Shown here piece by piece: positions 31,764 to 37,866 of a stretch of 37,866 bases of DNA. Source of the stretch: Solirubrobacterales bacterium (GTDB lineage: Bacteria; Actinomycetota; Thermoleophilia; Solirubrobacterales; Solirubrobacteraceae); contig JAFASQ010000499.1 of assembly GCA_019244395.1 (NCBI GenBank), positions 1 through 37,866 on the forward strand, read 5' to 3'. Numbering within the stretch: position 1 is the stretch's first letter; each line of letters begins with the position of its first letter. A program made the translations under genes and the position numbers. The notes beneath the pieces were generated by a model. The model was not told where the DNA came from. It made no database searches and saw only the letters and a program-made list of their open reading frames with translations.

Positions 31764-32903
31764 GTGCCGTTGCGCGCGCTGGCGCGGGTCAACCTCGCGG
31801 CCATCGAGCGCAATGTGGCGCAGCTGCGGGGGGCGTTGACGGGAGGGGCGGGGTTATGCGCGGTGGTCAAGGCGGATGGGTACGGGCATGGCGCGGTGCC
31901 GGTGGCGCGGGCGGCCCTGACCGGCGGAGCGCGCTCCCTGGCCGTGGCCACCGCAGTCGAGGCGGCCGCGTTGCGCGCGAGCGGGATCGAAGCGCCGCTG
32001 CTCGTGATGGGCGCGGTGAGCGATGAGGAGCTTCCGGTGGCGGTGGGGGCGGGGGCGGAGCTGGTGGCATGGAACGACCGCTTCGTGTCGCAGCTGCTGA
32101 AGGCTCTCGGCGCCGTGGGCGATCGATCCGTACGCGTCCACGTGAAGCTCGACACCGGGATGGGGCGGCTGGGCACGCGCGATTTCGCCGAGGCGGCGCG
32201 CGTTGCCGAGCGGGTTGCGGCGGCCGCGCCGGCGCTCGAGCTCGCCGGCGCGATGACGCATTTCGCGAGCGCGGACGAGGATCCCGAGTTCACGTCGGCG
32301 CAGCTGGCCAGGTTCGCTCCGTTCGTCCGCTTTGTGCGCGATCGCTGGCCGGGAGTGGCGGTGCACGCCGCTAACAGCGCGGCGACGCTGCGCGAGCCGG
32401 CCAGTCACTTCGATTTTGTGCGCTGCGGGATCGCCGTCTACGGTTGCGACCCGATGAACGAGGACCCCTTCTCGCACGACCTCGAGCCGGCGCTCGAGCT
32501 GAGCTCGTACGTGGCGGCGGTGAAGCGAGCCGCGTCCGGCGACAGCGCCGGCTACGGCCGCCGGTGGGTGGCCCGGGAGGAGACGTGGGTCGCCACCGTT
32601 CCGCTCGGCTACGCCGACGGGATCCGCCGCGGGCTCACCAACAACTGTGAGGTGATCATCGGGGCCCGGCGCTTTCCGTTGGTGGGGACGGTGAGCATGG
32701 ACAACATCACGGTCGAGGTGGGATCCAGCGACGCAGTGCGCTGTGGCGATCGCGTGACGATCATCGGCACCGGTGAGGGCGGTGGCGAGCGCGTGACCGC
32801 CGAGGAGCTCGCGCGGCGGATCGACACAATCAACTACGAGATCGTGTGCGGCATCTCGGCGCGGGTGCCCCGCGTCTACCACCGCGACGGGACGCCGGCG
32901 TGA
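31764..32903 (+). CDS. alr: Alanine racemase
   Basis: 379-residue PLP enzyme making D-alanine for peptidoglycan. PLP binds Lys near residue 36 in AVVKADGYGHG; the second catalytic base is Tyr near 263 in AGYGRRW; VKLDTGMGRLG, HFASADE, RCGIAVYG and VSMDNITVEV complete the two-domain pattern. I chose GTG 31764, two bases after the nnr stop; the open frame extends further left in nnr antisense-like sequence without family similarity. Pairing of nnr with alr is frequent in bacteria. Stop overlaps the next start by 4 bases (GTGA). Confidence 0.96.
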   Translation: MPLRALARVNLAAIERNVAQLRGALTGGAGLCAVVKADGYGHGAVPVARAALTGGARSLAVATAVEAAALRASGIEAPLLVMGAVSDEELPVAVGAGAELVAWNDRFVSQLLKALGAVGDRSVRVHVKLDTGMGRLGTRDFAEAARVAERVAAAAPALELAGAMTHFASADEDPEFTSAQLARFAPFVRFVRDRWPGVAVHAANSAATLREPASHFDFVRCGIAVYGCDPMNEDPFSHDLEPALELSSYVAAVKRAASGDSAGYGRRWVAREETWVATVPLGYADGIRRGLTNNCEVIIGARRFPLVGTVSMDNITVEVGSSDAVRCGDRVTIIGTGEGGGERVTAEELARRIDTINYEIVCGISARVPRVYHRDGTPA

Positions 32904-34315
32904 CCGTCTCCGACCCGATGGAGGCGCTGGTCGCGGTCGCGAACGAGCCGGCCTGGCTGGTCGGCGGCGCGGTGCGCGGCCGCGCCCTGGGGCGGCCCAC
33001 CGACGACTACGACGTGGCCCTGGAGGGCGACGCCCGCCGGCTGGCACGCTCGCTGGCGCGTTGCGCTGACGCACACGCCTTCGCGTTGTCGGAGGCGTTC
33101 GGCGTGTGGCGCGTGGTCGACCGCGCTCGCCGCTGGCAGGTCGACGTGCTGCCGCTCGTGGGGCACTCGATCGAGGCCGACCTGGCCGGCCGCGATTTCA
33201 CGATCAACGCGATCGCCGAGCCGCTCGGCGGCGGACCGCCCGTGGATCCGTTCGGCGGTCTCAGCGACATACGCGAGCGGAGGCTGAGGATGGTCTCCCC
33301 ACACGCGTTCGCCGAGGATCCGTTGCGCACTCTGCGCCTGGCCCGGCTGGCCTGCGAGCTCGGCTTCGTGGCCGACCCTCAGACCGTGGCGGCCGCGGCC
33401 GCGAGTGCGCCGGCATTGGCCCAGGTGGCCCCCGAGCGGATCTTCGCCGAGCTCAAGCGGGTCCTGGTCTCGGACCGCCCGCTCCAGGGCCTCGGGCTGA
33501 TGGATCAGGTGAGGGCGACCGAGGTCGTGTTGCCGGAGCTGACCGCGATGCGCGGGGTCGAGCAGAGTCCCTATCACCACCTGGACGTGTACGAGCACAC
33601 GCGCTCGGTTCTCGCCGAAACGATCGCGCTCTCGCTCGATCCAGGCCGCCCATTGGGCGAACACGGCGAAGCGGTGGCGCGGTTTCTCGACGAGCCGCTC
33701 GCCAACGAGCTCACGCGGGGACAGGCGCTTCGCTTCGGCGCCCTACTGCACGACGTGGCCAAACCTCTCACCCGCCGGGTCACGCCCGAAGGACGCGTGA
33801 CCTTCATCGGGCACGACGCAGTCGGGGCCGACCTGGCCGCCGGGGTGCTGGCCCGCCTGCGGGCCAGCGAGCGCCTGCGCGAACACGTGGCCGCGCTCAC
33901 GCGCCATCACCTGCGCCTGGGCTTCCTGGTCCACGAGATGCCGCTGGGGCGCCGCGCCATCTACCGCTATCTGCGCGACTGCGAGCCCGTGCAGGTGGAC
34001 GTGACGCTGCTGAGCGTCGCCGATCGGCTGGCCACGCGCGGGCGCGGCGCGGAGGAGGCGATCGCCCGGCACGTGGAGCTGGCCCGCCAGCTGCTCGGTG
34101 AGGCGCTCGTCTGGCGGGAAGGACGACCGCGGCCGCCGCTCCGCGGCGACGAGGTGGCGCGGGCGGTGGGCATGCGGCCGGGCCGCGCACTGGGTCGGAT
34201 CCTTGCCGAACTCGAGGAGGCGAGCTTCGCGGGGGAGATCACCTCGCGCGAGCAGGCGATCGCGCGGGCTCGGGAGCTGGCCGGCGCCGGCGGGTCCAGC
34301 GTCGCTGAGCGATAG
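32900..34315 (+). CDS. CCA tRNA nucleotidyltransferase / poly(A) polymerase family with HD domain
   Basis: 471-residue class II nucleotidyltransferase. LVGGAVRGRALGRPTDDYDV with the Asp-x-Asp metal pair near 35-37, then GRDFTINAIAEPL and DPLRTLRLARLACELGF form the head and neck; the HD phosphohydrolase domain shows HHLDVYEHTR and LLHDVAKPLT near 283, then GHDAVGA. The combination fits tRNA CCA-adding or poly(A)-adding enzymes; their specificity cannot be told by eye. Starts at GTG 32900, overlapping alr by 4 bases (a second choice, ATG 32918, is slightly inside). Its TAG stop is part of a TAGGCT box for the next gene. Confidence 0.9.
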   Translation: MTVSDPMEALVAVANEPAWLVGGAVRGRALGRPTDDYDVALEGDARRLARSLARCADAHAFALSEAFGVWRVVDRARRWQVDVLPLVGHSIEADLAGRDFTINAIAEPLGGGPPVDPFGGLSDIRERRLRMVSPHAFAEDPLRTLRLARLACELGFVADPQTVAAAAASAPALAQVAPERIFAELKRVLVSDRPLQGLGLMDQVRATEVVLPELTAMRGVEQSPYHHLDVYEHTRSVLAETIALSLDPGRPLGEHGEAVARFLDEPLANELTRGQALRFGALLHDVAKPLTRRVTPEGRVTFIGHDAVGADLAAGVLARLRASERLREHVAALTRHHLRLGFLVHEMPLGRRAIYRYLRDCEPVQVDVTLLSVADRLATRGRGAEEAIARHVELARQLLGEALVWREGRPRPPLRGDEVARAVGMRPGRALGRILAELEEASFAGEITSREQAIARARELAGAGGSSVAER

Positions 34316-34318
34316 GCT
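34313..34318 (+). promoter_or_regulatory. Possible internal -10 box before the HIT gene
   Basis: TAGGCT whose first three bases are the stop codon of the upstream gene, 8 bases before GTG 34327. It could give the HIT gene an extra leaderless transcript. Confidence 0.3.
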
Positions 34319-34326
34319 GCGCGGCG

Positions 34327-34734
34327 GTGCGCGACCCGGACTGCATCTTCTGCAAGATCGTCGCGGGTGAACTGCCCTCCCAGAAGGTCGATGAGGACGA
34401 GCGAACGGTCGCCTTCATGGACATCAGCCCCGCGACGCGGGGCCACGTGCTGGTCGTGCCGCGCGAGCACGTACGGAATTTGCTCGAGGTCGACCCGGAG
34501 GACCTTCAGGCCACGATGGCCACTGCTCAGCGCATGGCACGGCGGGTCTCCGAGCGACTCGGCGTGGCTGGCGTGAACCTGCTCAATGCGTGCGGATCGG
34601 CGGCCTGGCAAACCGTCTGGCACTTTCACGTCCACGTGATCCCGCGCTACGAGGACGATCCGCTGCGGCTGCCCTGGATTCCGGCCGAGGGCGATCCCGC
34701 CGAGATCGAGGCCGTGGCGCGCGAGCTTCGCTGA
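34327..34734 (+). CDS. HIT-family nucleotide hydrolase/transferase
   Basis: 135-residue histidine-triad protein (HINT-like) that hydrolyses nucleoside phosphoramidates or dinucleotides. CIFCKIVAGELPS opens the fold, with two Cys likely binding zinc; DISPATRGHVLVVPREH is the middle strand, and the triad is HFHVHVIPRY near residue 98. GTG 34327 lies 11 bases after the preceding stop. End of the nnr-alr-cca run. Confidence 0.95.
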   Translation: MRDPDCIFCKIVAGELPSQKVDEDERTVAFMDISPATRGHVLVVPREHVRNLLEVDPEDLQATMATAQRMARRVSERLGVAGVNLLNACGSAAWQTVWHFHVHVIPRYEDDPLRLPWIPAEGDPAEIEAVARELR

Positions 34735-34882
34735 GCCTAGTGGCGTTCTGCTCGCGGGCGAGAAGCTGCACGGGTCACTCCGGAAAACCACGCGCTGCCT
34801 GTCCTTGCTACCTTCCCCGGGTTGGTCGGGGCCCTCGGGCACCGTACCGGCGTGTCCGAAAGAAGGCATCTAAGGGGAGTAC

Positions 34883-35086
34883 ATGGCAACGGGTACTGTC
34901 AAGTGGTTCAGCGACGACAAGGGCTTCGGCTTCATCACGCCCGATGACGGCGGGCGCGACTTGTTCGTTCATTTCACTGGCATCGTGGGGGACGGCTATC
35001 GCTCGCTGTCCGAGGGTGTCAAGGTTTCCTACGAGGAGGAGGCCGGTCCGAAGGGACCGAAGGCAGTAAACGTGACGAAGATCTAG
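34883..35086 (+). CDS. Cold-shock domain protein (CspA family)
   Basis: 67-residue single-stranded nucleic-acid-binding protein that melts RNA structure. RNP1 is [10 protein letters not shown] and RNP2 is DLFVHFTGI; opening [11 protein letters not shown] and closing [10 protein letters not shown] are standard. Start ATG 34883 has GGGGAG 4 bases upstream. The ~150-base region before it holds a possible -10 (TACCTT, 34809) and a CCCCG...CGGGG stem (near 34815-34831), which may make a structured leader as in other cold-shock genes. Confidence 0.96.
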   Translation: MATGTVKWFSDDKGFGFITPDDGGRDLFVHFTGIVGDGYRSLSEGVKVSYEEEAGPKGPKAVNVTKI

Positions 35087-35197
35087 GTCGGGCACGCCTA
35101 GCCGATTTGGAGCGGAGCGCTCGGCCGATCGCGCCGGATCTGCGCTCGCCGCTCGGGCATGGCGCAACTGGCGCCAGGCCCTCGTGTTGAATCTGAC

Positions 35198-35941
35198 ATG
35201 AAACGTTCTTTGTTGGCCACCGCCGGTGCCGTCGTGCTCTGCGGTCTGCTTTCCGCCTCCGCGAGCGCTGCCGTGCTTGAACTCGGCGCGACCACGACGC
35301 CCCTCGTGGCCCCCGTCTGCCCCAAGGGAGTCGCGCCGGCGCAGTGCACGATCATCCTGACCCGGGCCACCGCGATCGAGACGATCAGGGACAACAGCGC
35401 CTACCCGTCCACGGTCAAGCAGGGCGGCCGCCTCGTTGCCTTCACCGTCGGCCTGTCCACGCTCTCGACGAACCCGACCACGGCGAAGAACGACGTCGCG
35501 TTCCTCGACAAGACCTACGGCGGCGACGCCCAGGTCGCGGTGACCGTGCTCAAGCCCGTCGGCTCGCGGAGCCACTGGACCTGGCAGATGGTCGAGCAAG
35601 GCCCGGTGGTCGATGTCCAGCCCTACCTCGGCCAGGTGGTCCAGTTCCCGCTCACCACGTCGCTGCCGGTTGCCCGCGGGGAGGCGATCGCACTGACCAC
35701 GCCGACCTGGGCGCCGGTCCTCTCGATCGACCTATCGACGACTCATTTCGCCTACCGCCAGAGCCGCAGCTACAACTGCAACAACCCGCCGGCCTCGAGC
35801 CAGGCGCAGGTGACGGTCGGCCAGAGCACCCGGTACGCGTGCGACTACCCGGGCACTCGCGTCGAGTACAGCGCCACCGAAATCACGAACCCCGCGCCCA
35901 CGCCGGCGCCGTCGACCACTACGCCGAGCAAGAAGAAGTAG
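35198..35941 (+). CDS. Exported protein of unknown function
   Basis: 247 residues, function not recognised. A clean signal peptide (KRSLLATAGAVVLCGLLSAS, cleavage after ASASA) precedes a beta-rich mature region with motifs such as CPKGVAPAQCTIILTRATAI, GRLVAFTVGLSTLS and ALTTPTWAPVLSI, two likely disulphides (CPKG/QC and YNC/YAC) and a Pro/Thr-rich end finishing in Lys-Lys-Lys. The Asn/Thr/Ser content fits an extracellular protein. ATG 35198 is preferred over an earlier in-frame ATG (35159) because only it begins with the signal. Confidence 0.82.
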   Translation: MKRSLLATAGAVVLCGLLSASASAAVLELGATTTPLVAPVCPKGVAPAQCTIILTRATAIETIRDNSAYPSTVKQGGRLVAFTVGLSTLSTNPTTAKNDVAFLDKTYGGDAQVAVTVLKPVGSRSHWTWQMVEQGPVVDVQPYLGQVVQFPLTTSLPVARGEAIALTTPTWAPVLSIDLSTTHFAYRQSRSYNCNNPPASSQAQVTVGQSTRYACDYPGTRVEYSATEITNPAPTPAPSTTTPSKKK

Positions 35942-35953
35942 GCGCGCGCTCCC

Positions 35954-36478
35954 CTACGGGATGCCGGCGCCACCGCTGCCCGAGCCCGACCCTGAGCCCG
36001 ACCCGGTCCCGCCGCCGCCCGAACCGGACGTGCCGCCGGCGGTCGGCGCCGCTCCGCCGTTCGCCCCGGTCGGGGCGGCCGCGGACCCCGCGCCCGATCC
36101 AGCCGTGCCACCCGCGCCGGCCGTGCCACCCGCGCCCGCCGCGCCGCTCGAGGCCCCGCCGCCGGCAGCGCCTCCGCTAGCACCGGACGAACCGGACGAG
36201 CCCGAGGCGCCGCTCGACGGTGCCGCGGCCGAGGGCGAGCCGCCCGACGAGGATGACGTCGTGGTCCCGGTGGTCGAGGTGGTCGATGTGGTGCCGGTGG
36301 TGGTGGCCGGAGAGGCGGTGATCGTCGCCGTCGGCACCGTCAGCTGCGGGGCGCCGGAGGTGTCGGTGGAGGCAGAGCCGCCTCCGCAGGCCGCCAGGCC
36401 GGCGCAGAGCACGGCTGCCGCGGCGATGCCGGCGACTGCGCCCAGCGGGCCACGACCCAGTACGGCTCTAGGACCCAC
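35954..36478 (-). CDS. Low-complexity lipoprotein
   Basis: About 174 residues. Signal region [20 protein letters not shown] ends in a lipobox (LAAC) followed by GGGSAS, so it is probably attached to the membrane by a lipid on that Cys. The rest is almost only Gly, Ser, Thr, Ala: a Thr/Ser part, then Ser/Gly/Ala, ending in alternating Gly-Ser. No folded domain is seen. Start is uncertain: GTG 36478 has GAGG at a suitable distance; TTG 36487 is in frame but too near it. The long antisense frame is equally open, but the lipoprotein signal argues for this strand. Confidence 0.6.
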   Translation of the reverse strand: MGPRAVLGRGPLGAVAGIAAAAVLCAGLAACGGGSASTDTSGAPQLTVPTATITASPATTTGTTSTTSTTGTTTSSSSGGSPSAAAPSSGASGSSGSSGASGGAAGGGASSGAAGAGGTAGAGGTAGSGAGSAAAPTGANGGAAPTAGGTSGSGGGGTGSGSGSGSGSGGAGIP

Positions 36479-36490
36479 CGTGACCAAACC

Positions 36491-36736
36491 TCAGAGGTCG
36501 AGCGGCTCGAGGCGCCGTCCGCAATGCGGGCAGTCGTTGAGGTCCTTCTGGCACAGCTGGTCGCACCAGTTGCAGAAGCGGAGGTTTTCTACCGACCAGG
36601 GCAGCTCGGAGGGGGTGGGCGCTAGGGGCAGGAGCTGCGCGACCGGTTCGAGCGGCTCGCCCGTCTCCCGGTCGACGTACGCCTTGCCCGCCTCGGCCTC
36701 GATCACGACCTCCCGCCCGGTGGATGGCGTCCTCAT
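36491..36736 (-). CDS. Small zinc-ribbon protein
   Basis: 81 residues, cytosolic. N-terminal [20 protein letters not shown], a central acidic/Pro part, and a C-terminal zinc ribbon, [20 protein letters not shown] (CxxC-x10-CxxC, plus one extra Cys). Two ATGs occur in a short repeat, each as ATGAGGACGC: 36736 has AGAGG 6 bases ahead, 36760 follows a TACGAT box at leaderless distance and would add 8 residues. Followed closely by the lipoprotein gene. Role unknown; such ribbons often sit in accessory proteins binding nucleic acid or partners. Confidence 0.68.
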   Translation of the reverse strand: MRTPSTGREVVIEAEAGKAYVDRETGEPLEPVAQLLPLAPTPSELPWSVENLRFCNWCDQLCQKDLNDCPHCGRRLEPLDL

Positions 36737-36901
36737 CCGGTACCTCTGACGCGTCCTCATCCCCAGCCATCGTATAGGAGGAGCGTGATGACCGCGGCGC
36801 GCCCGTGCCCGCGGCGCGGGCCCTCGGGATGGGCGCAGCGGGCCGCGTCTGACCCGCCGCGCCAGGAGCCGAGCGCTTGGATAGAGTCCCACCGTCGAGG
36901 T

Positions 36902-37627
36902 ATGGTCAAGTCGCTGGGACGCATCGCCACGCTGACGGCCGGGGCCCTGATCGTGTTCGCGCTGGGCGGTTGCTCGGTCAAGCACGCCAACGGCAATCTG
37001 GTCAACGGCAAAAAGCTGTTCGCTTCGAACTGCGCGTCGTGCCACACGCTCTCCCACGCCAACTCGACCGGAACGGTGGGGCCGAACCTCGACGACGCGT
37101 TCCGCCAGGACCGCGCCGACGGGGTGAAGAGCACCTCGATCGCCGGCCTCGTCGCCTACTGGATCCAGTACCCGAACACACAGGGCCGGATGCCCGCGAT
37201 GCTCGTCAAGGGCCAGAACGCGCAGGATGTGGCCTCGTACGTCGGCACGGTGGCGGCCCTCCCCGGCGTGGACACCGGCGCGCTCGCGGCGGCCGTGGCC
37301 GAGAAGGTCAACCCGACGCCGGCGGTCGGCAAGCAGATCTTCACCGGGGTCGGCTCGTGCGGCTCGTGCCATACGCTGTCGGCCGCCGGGACCACTGGCA
37401 CCGTCGGACCGAGCCTGAACACGCTGAAGGCCGCGTGCGCCGCGCCGGCGTCGCAGAGGATCCGCGGCACGACGTTGGAGAAGTGCATCGAGACCGCGAT
37501 CACCAGGCCGTACGCCTACATACCGCCGGGTTATGCCCCGGGGATCATGCCGAACACCTTCTCCAAGACGCTCAGCCCGAGCCAGATCCAGGCGCTCGTG
37601 GCATTCCTCTCCTCGACGGCGAGATAA
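36902..37627 (+). CDS. Di-haem cytochrome c lipoprotein
   Basis: 241 residues. The signal ends in lipobox LGGC (Cys24), so the protein is tethered to the outer face of the membrane. Two c-type haem sites, C44ASCH48 and C153GSCH157, each start a small cytochrome c domain; Met in RMPAM (97 or 100) and in GIMPNTF (216) are the likely sixth ligands. An extra Cys pair (about 179 and 195) could form a disulphide. ATG 36902 gives a proper signal; an in-frame GTG/ATG at 36785-36788 has a fine GGAGG but would place 39 hydrophilic residues before it. It likely passes electrons to a terminal oxidase; a CtaG-like gene lies next to it on the other strand. Confidence 0.9.
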   Translation: MVKSLGRIATLTAGALIVFALGGCSVKHANGNLVNGKKLFASNCASCHTLSHANSTGTVGPNLDDAFRQDRADGVKSTSIAGLVAYWIQYPNTQGRMPAMLVKGQNAQDVASYVGTVAALPGVDTGALAAAVAEKVNPTPAVGKQIFTGVGSCGSCHTLSAAGTTGTVGPSLNTLKAACAAPASQRIRGTTLEKCIETAITRPYAYIPPGYAPGIMPNTFSKTLSPSQIQALVAFLSSTAR

Positions 37628-37630
37628 GTC

Positions 37631-37866
37631 TCAGCCCGGACGCGGGCCGGCGGTGGTAGTCAGGCGCTCCAGGAGTTCCCGGCCGCGGCCCGCGGCCACA
37701 GCGCGCGCGGCCCGCTGCTCATCGAGCTCGATCCCGCTCGCGGCCGCCGCGTCGAGTAGCTGCTGGCGCTCTTCGGCCTCGCGGGCGACCTTGAGGAACA
37801 GCCAGCAGAACAGCCCGATCGTGAGCACGCTTTCCTCGACCATCATCATGCCGGCGGCGGCAATCT
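37631..37866 (-). CDS. C-terminal part of a CtaG-like cytochrome c oxidase assembly protein (cut)
   Basis: The frame runs off the right edge without a start being required: a hydrophobic helix (EESVLTIGLFCWLFLKVA) followed by the charged REAEERQQLLDAAAASGIEL and a basic end. The helix followed by 'AREAEERQxLL' resembles the end of CtaG/caa3-assembly membrane proteins of actinobacteria. ATG 37849 could be a start of a 72-residue protein instead. Position next to the cytochrome c gene supports the respiratory reading. Confidence 0.55.
   Translation of the reverse strand, partial: IAAAGMMMVEESVLTIGLFCWLFLKVAREAEERQQLLDAAAASGIELDEQRAARAVAAGRGRELLERLTTTAGPRPG

Noticed and set aside
36785-36901. 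Upstream start of the cytochrome c gene with GGAGG
   Set aside because: It would put 39 polar residues ahead of the lipoprotein signal; the start at 36902 gives a normal signal peptide.
1-37866. CRISPR arrays, tRNA or rRNA genes, insertion sequences, phage genes
   Set aside because: I looked for spaced direct repeats, cloverleaf arms, transposase or integrase motifs and saw none; a computed search would be decisive.

Overview
This is a gene-dense, very GC-rich stretch (GC strongly preferred at third codon positions, many GTG and TTG starts, 4- to 8-base gene overlaps) of a bacterial chromosome. The gene content points to an actinomycete-type organism (Actinomycetota). I infer the class Thermoleophilia (Solirubrobacterales-like) from three features: an ECF sigma factor fused to a zinc finger, membrane helix and Ser/Thr/Ala-rich tail; a stand-alone 70-residue biotin carrier; and di-haem lipoprotein cytochrome c beside a CtaG-like gene. 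No 16S, tRNA, CRISPR, insertion sequence or phage gene was seen. Both ends cut through genes.

Layout. 1-4.0 kb (+): short-chain dehydrogenase (cut), MMPL exporter and YbhN/LPG-synthase-like membrane protein, overlapping or nearly so. 3.9-4.25 kb: wreck of a TetR regulator gene. 4.25-4.67 kb: F420/FMN split-barrel protein. 4.7-7.7 kb: a regulatory island in which an intact TetR repressor, an orphan OmpR-type response regulator, a GNAT acetyltransferase and a tandem DUF427 protein share three 18-bp operators embedded in recognisable promoters. 8-11 kb: secreted Asp-box protein, MFS carrier, a truncated and an intact metallo-beta-lactamase-fold gene. 11-15.2 kb (-): amino-acid dehydrogenase, membrane-tethered sigma factor, aminobutyraldehyde-type dehydrogenase. 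15.3-17.3 kb (+): CcdA and a ZIP metal transporter with two metal-box-like palindromes. 17.3-20 kb: small membrane protein, small repeat protein, GH15 glycosidase. 20-21.9 kb: split-barrel oxidase, Nudix, rubredoxin. 22-24.3 kb (-): biotin carrier, crotonase, and a BioF/Kbl-like protein lacking the PLP lysine. 24.4-29.6 kb: secreted Cys protein, aldo/keto reductase, YbjQ pair, PlsC acyltransferase, acyl-CoA ligase. 29.7-34.7 kb (+): housekeeping run of truncated SDR, Nnr, alanine racemase, CCA/poly(A) polymerase-like, HIT. 34.9-37.9 kb: cold-shock protein, secreted proteins, zinc-ribbon protein, di-haem cytochrome c and the end of a CtaG-like gene.

The most interesting items are the three-operator TetR regulon, the degenerate BioF-like enzyme, the paired TTAGG-N4-CCTAA boxes before the ZIP gene, the sigma factor carrying its own zinc finger and membrane anchor, and a ~50-bp promoter duplication that ends a truncated SDR gene. 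Many genes here appear to be leaderless, with a TAnnnT box 6-10 bases before the start codon. All functional calls come from reading motifs by eye; no database search was made.
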